A program made the translations under genes and the position numbers. This document shows positions 24,999 to 37,000 of a stretch of 64,000 nucleotides of DNA, piece after piece (the stretch's first letter is position 1; every line of letters begins with the position of its first letter). Source of the DNA: Nissolia schottii (Eukaryota; Streptophyta; Magnoliopsida; Fabales; Fabaceae); contig QANU01099983.1 in assembly GCA_003254905.1 (NCBI GenBank), positions 186,001-250,000 on the forward strand, read 5' to 3'. The notes below the pieces were generated by a model. It saw only the letters and a list, made by a program, of their open reading frames with translations. It had not been told where the DNA came from and ran no database searches.

Positions 24999-26879
24999 AT
25001 GTCGAGCATTGTCAAGGAAATCCTGGCGGGCCCGATACAGATGGCAGACCAGGTATCCAAGCTGACGGACGAGGCCCAGAATTTCCGTCAGGAGTGCCTT
25101 GAGCTCAAGTCCAAGACGGACAAATTGGCCGCCCTCCTCCGCCAGGCCGCCCGCAACAGCAACGACCTCTACGAGCGCCCCACCCGCCGCATCATCGACG
25201 ACACCGAGAACGTCCTCGACAAGGCCCTTGTCCTCGTCAGCAAGTGCCGCGCCAACGGCCTCTTCAAGCGCCTCTTCACCATCATCCCCGCCACGGCCAC
25301 CGCCTTCCGCAAGACCTCGCTCCAGCTCGAGAACTCTCTCGGCGACGTCCAGTGGCTCCTCCGCGTCTCCGCCTCCGCCGACGAGCGCGACGACGAGTAC
25401 CTCGGCCTCCCCCCAATCGCCGCCAACGAGCCCATCCTCTGCCTCATCTGGGAGCAGGTCGCCATCCTCCTCTCCGGCTGCTCCGTGGAGGAGCGCTCCG
25501 ACGCGGCCGCCTCCCTGGTCTCCCTCGCACGTGACAACGACCGTTACGGCAAACTCATCCTAGAGGAAGGCGGGGTCCCACCGCTCCTAAAACTAATAAA
25601 GGAAGGGAAATTGGAAGGACAGGAGAACGCGGCAAGAGCAATCGGTTTGTTAGGGAAAGATCCAGAGAGCGTGGAGCACATCGTCAACGCCGGCGTCTGT
25701 TCCATCTTCGCCAAGGTCCTCAAAGAAGGGCACATGAAGGTTCAGATCGTGGTGGCTTGGGCCATCTCGGAGCACGCCGCGAACCACCCCAAATGCCAGG
25801 ACCATTTCGCCCAGAACAACGCGATTCGTTTGCTGGTTAGCCACCTTGCGTTCGAGACCATTCAGGAGCACAGCAAGTACGCCGTTGCGAATAAACAGAA
25901 AATGTCGATCCATTCCGTTCTCATGGGCGCCAGCAGTAACAACGACGATGAGAAGGAAGTCGCTCACCCGATGCACCAAATGTCAAGCCAGATGCACGAC
26001 GTGATCACCAACACGATAGCAATCAAAGGGGAAAATAATAATAACGCCAACCCCAACGGCGGGACCAAGCAGCACGTGGGTGCGCAGGGTAACACGAGCA
26101 TCAAGGGGAGGGAGATGGAGGATCCGGAGACGAAGGCGCAGATGAAGGCGATGGCGGCCAGAGCGCTGTGGCAGCTCTGCAGGAGCAACGTCACCATATG
26201 CAGCACCATCACCGAATCAAGAGCGCTCCTCTGCTTCGCGGTTCTGTTGGAAAAAGGCGCCGAGGAAGTTCGTTCCTATTCCGCAATGGCGCTGATGGAA
26301 ATCACTGCAGTGGCGGAACAGCATGCAGAACTGAGGCGTTCTGCATTCAAACCAACTTCCCCGGCGGCAAAAGCCGTCGTCGAACAATTCCTCAAGATTA
26401 TTCAAAAAGGCGACTCCGATCTGCTCATTCCTTGCGTCAAGGCCGTCGGTAACTTGGCGAGGACTTTCAGAGCGACGGAGACGAGGTTCATCGAACCGCT
26501 GGTGAGGCTTCTGGACGAAAGAGAACCGGAGGTTTCGACGGAGGCGGCGATCGCGCTCATCAAATTCGCTCGCACCGATAACTTCCTCCACAAGAATCAC
26601 TGCACCGCCATCATCGAGGCCGGCGGCGCCAAGTACTTGATCCAACTGGTTTACTTCGGGGAACAAACGGTGCAGATCCCGTCCGTGATTCTTCTGTGTT
26701 TCGTAGCGCTGCACGTTCCCAAGAGCGAGGCTCTGGCGCAGGAGGACGTGCTCATCGTTCTGGAGTGGTGCGCGAAGCAGAGGCATATTGCGAACGAGCC
26801 TGCGATCGCAGCGCTGTTGCCGGAAGCGAAGAGTAGGTTGGAGCTGTATCAATCGAGAGGTACAAGGGGATTCTACTGA
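24999..26879 (+). CDS. ARMADILLO REPEAT ONLY (ARO) protein
   Basis: ARO proteins are plant armadillo-repeat proteins; Arabidopsis ARO1 controls polar growth and actin in pollen tubes and ARO2-4 act in root hairs, with RIC/ROP regulators. This intronless gene encodes 626 residues, near the family size of about 650. Residues 1-130 are the ARO N-terminal domain (MSSIVKEILAGPIQMADQV); armadillo repeats follow from about 165 (GGVPPLLKLIKEG; ENAARAIGLLG) to about 610. A low-complexity linker with Asn/Gly (NNNNANPNGG) lies near 345-360. The first 500 bases of the coding sequence are very GC-rich in third positions compared with all surrounding DNA. The gene next to CSP and J11 in Arabidopsis is ARO3 (At4g36030), so orthology to ARO2/3 is likely. 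Confidence 0.9.
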   Translation: MSSIVKEILAGPIQMADQVSKLTDEAQNFRQECLELKSKTDKLAALLRQAARNSNDLYERPTRRIIDDTENVLDKALVLVSKCRANGLFKRLFTIIPATATAFRKTSLQLENSLGDVQWLLRVSASADERDDEYLGLPPIAANEPILCLIWEQVAILLSGCSVEERSDAAASLVSLARDNDRYGKLILEEGGVPPLLKLIKEGKLEGQENAARAIGLLGKDPESVEHIVNAGVCSIFAKVLKEGHMKVQIVVAWAISEHAANHPKCQDHFAQNNAIRLLVSHLAFETIQEHSKYAVANKQKMSIHSVLMGASSNNDDEKEVAHPMHQMSSQMHDVITNTIAIKGENNNNANPNGGTKQHVGAQGNTSIKGREMEDPETKAQMKAMAARALWQLCRSNVTICSTITESRALLCFAVLLEKGAEEVRSYSAMALMEITAVAEQHAELRRSAFKPTSPAAKAVVEQFLKIIQKGDSDLLIPCVKAVGNLARTFRATETRFIEPLVRLLDEREPEVSTEAAIALIKFARTDNFLHKNHCTAIIEAGGAKYLIQLVYFGEQTVQIPSVILLCFVALHVPKSEALAQEDVLIVLEWCAKQRHIANEPAIAALLPEAKSRLELYQSRGTRGFY

Positions 26880-28455
26880 AAATCTGACAAGTGCAACTTT
26901 TCTGCTGAGGAAGAACAACGAAATTCGGTAACTTTTGTTTTTTTTTTTTTTTTGGGGACACTGTTGCATGACTGCATGAGTGTACATAGATTATTACTAA
27001 ATTAGCAAAATGTTGCTTTGGGGTTTATATTAATTAATATATATACCCCTTGTGAGAGTTAATTTAGGAAAATGAATCCCCGGCTCAAACTTTTTCCTCT
27101 CCATTTTCTTGCTTTTTTGTTAACTCTAAAGGGGATTGTGGTTTTTGTTTTGGTATTGGGATTTATGCAATTTCGAAAGGGGATCGTGGCTCACCCAACT
27201 ACAACTCTTTGCGGAGAAATTCTTGTATGGAGGAAAAGAATGCGGGTGCTATACAGAGTTAAAGATTAACTTGGAAGCAAAACGGTAGAAACATGTTAGA
27301 TCTTGTTTGATTGGTATTACGAGTACAAGTAAGTACAGATATATATTACAAGGCTGCAACAGAGAAAAAACGAGGTGCCATAAGAACAAGAAAATAAAAA
27401 TAGGAAACAGAATTGGATTTGGAGCTCCAAATGATTAAAATAAAATTAAAAAAAAAATCGGCAAAATGAATCCCCTGCTTGATCAGGGTTTTAAGCATCT
27501 AATTTCCCTAAAGGTCATGCTGAGGGGGTGATTCCATTCTATCACGATTAAACACAAGTCTCCACTCTAGTACACATGAGATAACACTCATATCACAAGT
27601 TAATGTACACATAACACTATTGTATTGCTAATAAATACAAGATCATCACATTTGGTCTTAGTATATAAAAATTACTATTGGAATGAGAAATTCTTTTGTT
27701 CTCTGCTAAGAAAATTAATCTATGCTTCCTATATATAGAATGTATATATATTAATCATTTTTTTCAAAAAAAAAGGTATAAAGAAAAATGATCCATGATA
27801 TGTGTCTTATGTGAATTATGGATTAATTTCTTCCATCGAGAAAAAAAAAAATACTATTAGAATTGTTGAAAGATTTGTACCTAGATGGCTTAGGCTTCAA
27901 TAAGAATAGCTACTTTTAAACCATAATAAAAAAAAAAAAAAGGTTAGCTATGATACTCAAGTGAGCAAAGATTCTGAAAAGAGAATATTCAATTGTTATA
28001 CGTTTCTTCTGAAGTGGGTGAATATTTTAAAAAGAGTGTGTCAAAATCTTCTACGTGTTTTCTTTATGGGAAATTATTTTTGTATCACTTGAACACTCAA
28101 TTCCCAGACTTAGTGAATGAGGGTATCAAGTTATTTTTTATCATCATTAAACTGCAACTTCTAAATGTAGTGCCATTACCTTTATTTTATCTCATCTAAC
28201 TAATTTTAAGCCAATTATCGTTTATTCACTAATTTGTTTTGTATTGAGACAAATAAGGGGAAAAAATATAAAATAATTAAGTGAACAAAATATCTATTTA
28301 ACCATAATCTTAAAGGATCCTTTTAAAATAAAACACTCATTTTATCCTCAGAATTAAAATAATAAACCATAAGAATAAAAGGAACGGGTCAGAAACTAGA
28401 AAACAACAAAGACCAGAAAACAAGAAACTAGTAGCTCCTCTAAACAGAAGCGATC
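26880..28455. other. 3' flank of ARO and intergenic DNA
   Basis: A T-run lies near 26936 and AT-rich sequence follows. No gene recognised. Confidence 0.5.
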
Positions 28456-28941
28456 ATGGAGCGGTTGGTTGCTAATTCCCTAATGTTTGGGATTATGCTT
28501 GTTGCCGTACGTGCTGCTTTGCTCTATTCCGGCGATATCTGCTTTTACAGAGATGCCGCCGTCATCCATAACATATTTGGGTTTCATAATTGGGGTAATT
28601 TTATACGCCGTTTTGTTACATTTACCACCAACACCACCCACCGAATATTGAAGGCCAGGCTACTACACAAACACAGCAACAACAACAAATGATGATGGGT
28701 CACGTGCGGAAATTGGTAGGATGGCGTTGAGAGCATTGCCACCGACCGGTTAGAAGCTTGGCATCCCACCATAGTGGTGGTGGTGGTGGTAATTGCCCCC
28801 ATTTGCATGCAAGTCTTCAAGAAGGGGGAGTTGGTTCATGCGTTTCATTCCTCGTGCCTCAATTCTTGGCTGCAAGGCAGGAAAACTACTTGTCCTGTTT
28901 GTCGTAAGGATTTAGCAAACTCTGGCCTCTGTTCGAGCTAG
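28456..28941 (+). pseudogene. RING-H2 relic, tandem copy of the gene at 30478
   Basis: The clear homology is 28790-28941: APICMQVF, KKGELV, AFHSSCLNSW and TTCPVCRKDL, matching the RING of the gene 1.6 kb downstream. The first zinc ligand is changed (Cys to Ala), and a stretch of about nine residues containing the third Cys and the first His is deleted, so it cannot fold as a RING. An upstream ATG frame (28456, MERLVANSLMFGIMLV) encodes a hydrophobic N-terminus, but reaches a stop at about 28692 before the RING part. This is a decayed duplicate. Confidence 0.65.
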
Positions 28942-30070
28942 AGTCATTGTTGCGGTGGTGTCCGCAACTGCATCGCAGCAGCACATAAATTTAATTGCCA
29001 AAGGTTGCTTGTTCTGGATTTTCCATTGCACTCTCATACATAAATAAATTGATTTTTATTTAAAATCTAACTTCGACCTATTGTTTTCTTATCGTTGATC
29101 AAAACCCTTTTGAAAAATATTAATTTAATTACAAGTACTATGAAAATATGCAACTTCAATTTTGTTTTTCTTAAATCCTGTTTTTACGGTCAGCATTGGA
29201 GCAAATTTGGGAGAATTAGCAGGGGGCAGTTTTGCAATTCAAAATTAAATGCAGGTTTATTTTGCTGTCAAGGTTTTATCTTATTTCGTTGTCGTATGTA
29301 ACTGATCTAATCTCCTCACCTTATTTTTTGGGTCAGTTGAGCAGTAATACTAGTTTATCGGGAAAAAATAACCTAATTGTATTTAATTATAATATTTTTC
29401 AGTATTTTTACTGCCGTGCGTTGTCTTAATTGGTAATGTTAAATGATATAACCATGACGACCACGGTTCAGATGTCAGTAAAAGAAAGAAAAATTATAAT
29501 ATTTTTCAGTATTATTATTTTAATTATTATTATTATTATTATTAGGCAATGAGAGACATTTATCATACACTTTCTATTCATAATGACCTCACTTACACTT
29601 ATTTTGTTCATGTTTTGTACCTACTATTTATAATTATCCTATTCACACACACTTTTTTCATGTTCTTCATTCGACATACACGAAGAAAGTGAGTGTGAGT
29701 GAAATAGTTACAAATAGTGGTGATGTGACAATGACAATTACATTTTATTTTTGAAATGTTTAATAAATATAGGCTTAAAACTAAAAAGATATTTGAATTG
29801 GATTTTATAGAGAGAAAAATTGTTACCTTTTGTATCCGCTTTATTAATACTATATAAATTATTATTATGAAAGACAAAATGCAAAGAACTCTCTTAAAAC
29901 ATACTTTGTTTTCAAATCAAGAACTAGACTACTAAATTTATCAAATCATATACGTCAACTTTACTGATAAAATTTACCGTGCTCTACAAAATCTGATTAG
30001 TTAGGATTCAAAATTCAAGTTTTAAATTATAAAAGTTATATTTTGTAAAGTTGTTTTTACATAAAAATCC

Positions 30071-30107
<37 letters not shown>

Positions 30108-30477
30108 GCAAAATCATTCTCTAGAAAAATTATTATTTATCGAATTTCATGTATTTTTTGTTTTCATTCTTCAACTGACTTTTAAATTTATATAAGACCC
30201 CTACAGTGTCATTATCCTAGTTTTCTTATCTTGTTAAATTTAAGTTGTATAATCACCTTTTAGTTACTGAGTTTTTCTTATCCACATATATAAAAGGCAA
30301 TAAAAGGAGGAAAAAAAAGAAAGAAAGAAGGGGTAAATACATATGAAAGGAGAGTTGATCTTTCTCTAATCTATCTGCTTGCTAGCTATTAGCATGTTTT
30401 CTGTTTTGGGATTAGAAAAGTAAGAAAAATTCATAGTGAGAATCGATTTTGGCTTGGTCTACCGATTTCCTCCCCCA
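28942..30477. other. Intergenic, AT-rich with simple repeats
   Basis: Contains an (ATT)n run near 29520-29545 and a (TA)n run near 30077-30106. A degenerate tRNA-like SINE word is possible near 29430-29475. No gene seen. Confidence 0.5.
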
Positions 30478-31017
30478 ATGATGCCTGAGTATTGGATTGG
30501 CAGCTGGTTCTTGTGGCGTGTAATGTTTATATCCATTGTTGTGACAGTTGGTATTAGTGACTTAAAACATAAGTCAAATGTACCCTTCTTTTGTATTGGT
30601 GCCTTGGTGGGATCCTCCATATACATTGCCATCAACTTTGTTTCATTCATTGTATATAAGATCAGGAACTGGAACCGCTCAACCGATGATGAGGATCATA
30701 ATACTCTGTCTCCGAGGGGACAATTTAGCCGAGGCACGCGATCGGCGATGGATTCAGGCGAAAGGGTAGAGATTCTTTGTATTAGTATGAGGGCGTTCCC
30801 GCCAGTCAAGAGCTTCGTTAAGGACGAAGAGGGGAGGAGTAACGGAACATCCCAAATTTCTGAATGCCCAATTTGCATGGAAGAATTCGAGAATGGGGAG
30901 TTGGTTCAGCCTTTTGGTGTTTGCGTTCATGAGTTCCATGCTTCCTGCATCAACTCTTGGCTGCATAGGGAAAAAACTACTTGTCCTGTTTGCCGCAAGG
31001 ACATTAGGATCTCATAG
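30478..31017 (+). CDS. RING-H2 finger protein with N-terminal membrane segments
   Basis: A likely membrane-anchored E3 ubiquitin ligase of the ATL-like type. The single exon encodes 179 residues from the first ATG. Hydrophobic segments occupy about residues 8-24 (FLWRVMFISIVVTVGIS) and 38-62 (CIGALVGSSIYIAINF). The RING-H2 spans C130-C172: C-x2-C, x14, C-x-H-x2-H-x2-C, x10, C-x2-C (ending TTCPVCRKD). There is no GLD motif of classical ATLs, so the exact subfamily is uncertain. The target is unknown. A dead copy lies upstream, showing a past local duplication. Confidence 0.8.
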   Translation: MMPEYWIGSWFLWRVMFISIVVTVGISDLKHKSNVPFFCIGALVGSSIYIAINFVSFIVYKIRNWNRSTDDEDHNTLSPRGQFSRGTRSAMDSGERVEILCISMRAFPPVKSFVKDEEGRSNGTSQISECPICMEEFENGELVQPFGVCVHEFHASCINSWLHREKTTCPVCRKDIRIS

Positions 31018-32656
31018 TTCTACTACCTACCAAGTTTGAATTATTCCTTTTATTTATACGTTTTGTCGTTTATCTTGAGCTTTTGTATAGTATGGTAAGA
31101 GGTAAGAGGTAAGAGGTAAGAGGTAAGTAACTTAGACTAAAAAGAAGTGATTTAGTCAATTAGGTTTTCATATATGATGGAATCTCACAAGTAGAGACAT
31201 TATTTTCATTATTTGACTCTCTGAGTTTGATGTTAAGACCTCGTCCTCGAAATCTTGGGGAGGGGCTAGAATTTGTATCTGTTCTCATGTGGTGAGGCAT
31301 ATATATTTCTTGGTCTATTAATTATTTGGTCGGAATGAAGATAAATATTGATGGTTTTGTCTCCTCTTTAGCTTCCACCTCTTGTGGTGGCTTAGCGTGG
31401 AACCATGAGCCCATGACAATATTATTGGTACATTTTTTTTATGGACTTCACTGCTAATTTTGGTAGTTATCGCTTTATTTGGGGCACCGGACATGTATTG
31501 GGGTCTTACATAAGCTGAGATTTCACATGTTTTGGCATAAGGTTATCTTGGAAGTTGATTCTAATTTCTAAGTGTACTCTCCCAAATTGGTGTTAGCTGC
31601 TTCAGCTGTAGCCTCTAGATAATCATCTTTGCCCGTCATTCGAGCTGCGAAGGAATTAATCAATGAGCAGCTATGATTCGGATTGTGATGAAACTAGTTA
31701 TGATTTTGACATGTTAAAATTATTACTAAGTCTTTTAAAATCTTTCATTTTCATCCAAAACAAAATTCACACAACTGCACCTAAAGCAAATGACTCTGCT
31801 GATGTGCATGTCTTTGTCTCATTAACAAATCAAAACACTCAAGCTAAGCTAATTAATTATTGTTGAACAAGCATCACCCGTAACCATGGTCCAATTTTTC
31901 TATTCGTCTAGTTCAAGGGAATCTTCCAAATCAACTTAAATATGGGCCAAATGTAAAAGAGCATCAAGAGTATAAATAGGTAAACAAAGTAAAACTCATT
32001 AATATTTACTCAAATAAAACCTAACACCACCCAAGACCCATAAAGGGGTTTAAAGAAAGTCCTAGTTACTACAAGTTTAACTATCCATGAAATTAACAAA
32101 GAAAACAACTAGCACATAAGAAAAACCAGAGAACAAAGGTAGAGAAGAAATAGATGAACAAAAAATTATAAGCTATTTGGTTGATGAATTTCCTCCAATC
32201 ATTTGGGTTTTAAGTCTCAAGATTTTTTCGATATTTATATGAGGCTTAGACTCAAAAATGAACAGGGAAGAATACAAGAAAACCAACCAAACAAAACAAA
32301 ACACAATATGCTGAAAAATAAACCTCATCAAGACATCTTTTTCTTCCATCTTTTTTTTTTTTTCAAGGTTTGCTTCTTGCGTATATTTCATAGAGTTGTC
32401 TGTAATTGAGTTAGTAGTTGAGTATAATTCTAAAACTCGTTATTCAAACCAATTAGAGATTGGGTTGATTTAGCTTAATCCAATTCGATCCAATAACCTA
32501 ACAAAACTTAAAAAATATTATATTAAGTTTTGTCAATTTAGTCAATTTTTATATAAATTCTTCGCTCGTTATAAATAATCAAAATGAGAAGCATATATTT
32601 GCATTTATTAAGATGAATTTGTTAACTATTATCCATAAGGCCACAAATAAAATGTT

Positions 32657-32692
<36 letters not shown>

Positions 32693-33230
32693 CAAAGACA
32701 TTAAATATTTTATCAATTTAAAACACTCTATTTAAGCTTCCGTAACTGCAAAACACTTACTAATAAAATCTACAAAGTAATTTTTTTTATTAGGAAAGTA
32801 ATTTTATTTTCTTAAAAGGAACTTAATTATTATATTTAATTTCAATATCTTTTCAATATAGTATAAAATATATTTGTATTTATTAAAACGGAGTGCAGGT
32901 GAATTGAACGTGACAGTAACTCGTAACGTAACTGCGTGAAGGAGGGAGATATTTTGGGGGAAAGTGACAAGCTACGGAAAGAGATTAAATACAATTATTT
33001 TTTTTTACACACAATTCAAAAGCGAAAGAAGAAGCAGCGTTGACTGTTCCACTGGCCTCTGGAATATGCCAGCAAGCAGATCCAACGGCCAATAACGCAT
33101 CGCGAAGAAGGGGCCGCATCCCTGACGGCAAGATGAATCTCGGGAAATCGGAATCGTCCGCTTTGGAATTGGAACTGGACCCAAAAAAAAAAAAAAAAAG
33201 AAAGAAAGAAAGAAAGAAAGGGATCAAATG
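31018..33230. other. Intergenic, AT-rich
   Basis: Holds a short tandem repeat of AAGAGGT (five units, about 31095-31127) and a (TA)n run near 32661-32690. No supported gene. Confidence 0.5.
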
Positions 33231-33365
33231 GGGGCCCACAAAGGCCCAATAGCTCAAGGGGCACAGTAATTAAACCCTACGCTGACGTGTCGCTCCCAGC
33301 CTCCCGAGTGTGGATATAAAGTAGCACCGTTTTGCAACCTATTCCTCTCTGCGAAACCCTTATTC
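33231..33365 (+). promoter_or_regulatory. Core promoter of the cold-shock-domain gene
   Basis: Two GGCCCA / GGGCCC words (33233-33250), a GACGTGTC box (about 33283), a TATA-like GATATAAAG at 33313-33321 and a telo-box-like AAACCCTTA near 33353 precede the ATG at 33431. Site II plus telo-box is the usual layout for genes of translation and growth in plants. Confidence 0.55.
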
Positions 33366-33430
33366 TCTCCCAAAAATCGAGATCTCTGCGTGTGTGCGCG
33401 CGTGTGTTGAGTTTGTTGAGATTTGGAAGG

Positions 33431-34039
33431 ATGGGTGAGAGGGTTACTGGGAAGGTGAAATGGTTCAACGATCAGAAGGGTTTCGGTTTCATAACCCCCG
33501 ACGATGGCGGCGAGGAGCTCTTCGTTCACCAGTCCTCGATTCGATCTGACGGCTTCCGGAGTCTCGCTGAGGGCGAATCCGTCGAGTTCGCCATCGATTC
33601 GGACTCCGACGGACGCACCAAGGCGATTGACGTGACCGGTCCTGACGGCAACAACGTCCAGGGGAGCCGCCGCGGCGGAGGCGGCGGTGGCGGTGGCGGA
33701 TACGGAGGAGGCGGACGAGGTGGCGGAAGAGGTGGATCTTACGGTGGAGGTGGATACGGTGGCGGAGGCGGTGGATATGGCGGTGGCGGTGGTTATGGAG
33801 GCGGACGAGGTGGCGGACGAGGTGGAGGAGGGTACGGCGGTGGCGGATACGGAGGCGGCGGCGGCGGGGCTTGCTACAGCTGCGGTGAGACTGGTCACAT
33901 GGCTAGGGATTGCACCAGCGGAGGCGGAGGCGGCGGAGGAAGGTACGGTGGCGGAGGAGGAGGTGGCGGCGGTGGAAGCTGCTACAACTGCGGGGAGTCT
34001 GGACATTTCGCGAGGGATTGCCCTACCGGCGCTCGTTGA
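33431..34039 (+). CDS. Cold-shock-domain glycine-rich protein with two CCHC zinc knuckles
   Basis: Plant CSP/GRP2 proteins are nucleic-acid chaperones that melt RNA structure and aid cold adaptation and development. This is a single exon of 202 residues. The cold-shock domain is at about 5-72 with RNP1 (KGFGFI, 16-21) and RNP2 (LFVHQ, 30-34). Then come Gly-rich repeats (GGYGGGG), with CCHC knuckles at 148-161 ([14 protein letters not shown]) and 184-197 ([14 protein letters not shown]). Two knuckles match the CSP2/CSP4 (GRP2) type rather than CSP1/CSP3, which have seven. The GGX-coding repeat is prone to copy-number change, so the exact length may vary between alleles. Confidence 0.93.
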   Translation: MGERVTGKVKWFNDQKGFGFITPDDGGEELFVHQSSIRSDGFRSLAEGESVEFAIDSDSDGRTKAIDVTGPDGNNVQGSRRGGGGGGGGGYGGGGRGGGRGGSYGGGGYGGGGGGYGGGGGYGGGRGGGRGGGGYGGGGYGGGGGGACYSCGETGHMARDCTSGGGGGGGRYGGGGGGGGGGSCYNCGESGHFARDCPTGAR

Positions 34040-37000
34040 ATCTAATAGTATATTTGCTCTTTTGAATGTCTCTGCTCGTTACTTTTATGATGACTTAGAA
34101 CATTGTGATGGGTAGGGTTTGAATCGTTTGTGTTTTTTTGTGGGTTGGTTTCGGATTTTAATTTCTGAGTTTATTATGCTTAGGGTTTTTTAATTTTCGC
34201 GATGGATCTATTTAGATGTGGTGACTTATGCTTTTATATTACAAGCGAATTAGTTGGTTTGGTGGTTTTTGTTTCTTGGCTTCGTGAAATTGAGGGATTT
34301 TATCAAGCTGTGTAATCATTGCTTGTATATTCTCTGTTTCTGAACCCTTGATGAACATGATGAACGAAATTTGTCTTACATTTGCTGTCGTGAAATTTGT
34401 GGTTTTCTATATCACATTTGATCTGTTCGAATGCCTAATTTTAATTGTTCTGTTTACTTGGTGAGATTGTGTTTGTGGTGATTTGATGTGATTTAGGGTT
34501 TGAACTTTGCAATGAATATGGGATAATGGTTTGGTGTCTTTTGATGTATGTGATTGGTGGTGCAGAAAATAAAGGAGACCTACACCGACCTACTTTGTTT
34601 AATGCCATTAATTAATTAGATTGACCTGTGTGGCAATGCATATCCAAAACACAATCTATGTATATTGCATTTTTTATTCATATGCTTTTCCTCGGATGCT
34701 AATCAAACCTCAACTATCTGGTATACTGCCTTCCAAACAGCCAATAAATTTGCTAACCATGGCGTTCATTTGATTCTATTGTTTATCTCTCTTGATTCGT
34801 CCTCCAAAGGTTGAAATTTAAGCCCTGCTTGCAAGAACATTCAGCTAGCCTTGTTGCCTTTTGATGCTTGTAGCATTCATTTTTCACTTTCCTGTAGTTT
34901 TGAGTTTAATACACTCAAGTTCTAGTCACCCCCATGTGTCTCTTATTTGCATAAATCATTACTTGACCGTTTGTTTAGTTGATTATAACTACATGTTTGT
35001 CGAGATTATTCTGCATAAATGTAGTTTTATTGATAATACCAATTTACTCTTTGATTTTAACAAATCATTACTGCGTAGTTTGTTGAGATTATTGAGTGCT
35101 GATGGAGTAATTGGTAGGATTGTGGAATATAAATGCTAAAATAACAATTTATTACTACCTTTGTCCACTTTTAGATGTGATTTATGTTCAAAATTAATTG
35201 TCGTTTGAAGTATGAATTATTTTTTTTTAGCTAAAGTAATTATTGTCTTTTTAATCGTATTAATTGTATTACAATTCGGTTAAAGTATAATCTAGCCGGC
35301 GCTGCATGTATCCAATAATTTCAAAGATACTTTGTAAAGTTGATTTTATTGAAAACAACAGTTTTAGCTTTTTAATTGGGTATATGGTTATGAGTGTTGT
35401 TCTTGATTGTAACTATTTTATTTAGGTCATTTGTATGTTTGCATTTAAACGTGATTCAATACGACCTATAGCCCCAAAAAAAAAAAAAGGATTGCAGGTT
35501 TATTAGAGGTTTTGCTAGAAGTTTTTGGGATTTACTGACTAGGCCCGTGCTAAGCGTACTGTTGTTAATTCATTTGATATAACTCTAACATGAAAAAAAC
35601 TAATTTTTGAAGCAAATATTTGCTTTCTCGGTTCCCTGCGGTCTTGGCTAAACCTGAAAATTTTTATGATCAACGCGTTGAGTTTTGATCCCGTGAACCA
35701 ACCTAATCAATTGTAGCTACGGTCAAGTATACTTTAAGTGGAAAAAGCTAGTGTCAGATATTATAGTGTCAGATATTATTTATAGGGTACACTCTTGAAA
35801 CACACTGATTTGATATAACAAATTAACAAGGCATGAGATCGGGTTACTTATCTGAGTAAATTGGTCTCGTTTCAGATTTGGTTTGGCTCGGGACTTAGTT
35901 GGGTCATTTTTTGAAAAATTCTTATAATGTTTTTAATTTTTTAATTTTCTTATTAAAAAAATATATATTAAATTGAAATGATTTTTTTTTTCATTTTTCT
36001 ACAAAATATATATTTAAGTTCTTCATTTTTATATCTTTTTTTATTGTTACATATATTTATTTTTTATTTTTTCGTAATAAATATTGAATATTCATGTAGA
36101 ATTATTGTTATTATGTATATTTATTTAAAGCTTAGTTTACTTGTGTTTAGAATTGAACTTGTGGTGATTTAAAATCTTGAACTTATATTATTTATGTATA
36201 ATATGACATTTGAAGTTTGAATCTTATATATTTTAAATGATTTTATGTTATAATAAATGTTTAAATAAATGCATTTTATTTATTTAGATTATATATATAT
36301 TATTTTATTTATATTCGAGTCAATAATTTATTCAATGATTTACTAGTTGAATAAGTGATGGCCGTGTTAAGTCTGAGGTCGGATTTTATAACTATAATCC
36401 TGACAAGGAAACGTTGTCCATCATCATTCGAAATGTACACTTTAAGTTTTTTTTAATGTTATTCAATGAGAAATAAGTGATGGAATACTTCAATGGGTTT
36501 AGATCGATTCAACAAAATGGCAGAATGACCTCCCATATGGGAACCTATGGACCATGGCGGTTCGATTTACATGGCTGAGAAGTTTTTTGGACATGTGATA
36601 AAATATCCTGTCCTGACCATAATTCTTGTGGTTTTATGGCCGTTGAGCATCTAGTGTTTTCAATTTGGGCTTCATTTTCTTGCAACCTGTAGCTACCCGT
36701 TCTCCCGCGGGTACTCACCCAAAAATATTATATATTAAATAGAAATTGCAAAAAGAAAAAAAAAAATGCAGTGACTTAAACAGAGAAAGAGAGATATACT
36801 TATGAAGTCTAATTTATTAATCTATAAGTTAATTTATTTATTTTTATAAATGATACTTGTTATTTTTTTTTTTCATTTTTGGAAATGTCGTGTCATTTAT
36901 AGTAATCAGTATCATGATTAAACAAAAAATGTATATTAACCCAAAAAATCACAAAAGCCTATTTAATAAATAATACAAAGTTATAGGTTATGAAAAATAT

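Noticed and set aside
26217-26987. 256-residue minus-strand open frame opposite ARO
   Set aside because: Shadow of the GC-rich ARO coding sequence; no domain, and the sense gene is clear.
30077-30106. (TA)n runs here and near 32661 and 44024
   Set aside because: Ordinary microsatellites; no further meaning assigned.
31095-31127. Five AAGAGGT units resembling a CRISPR or minisatellite
   Set aside because: Uniform short tandem repeat without spacers in a plant genome; simple slippage.
33254-34006. Long minus-strand open frame rich in Ala/Ser/Thr opposite the cold-shock gene
   Set aside because: It is the antisense shadow of GGN glycine repeats, which read as Ala/Ser/Thr-type codons; no family resemblance.
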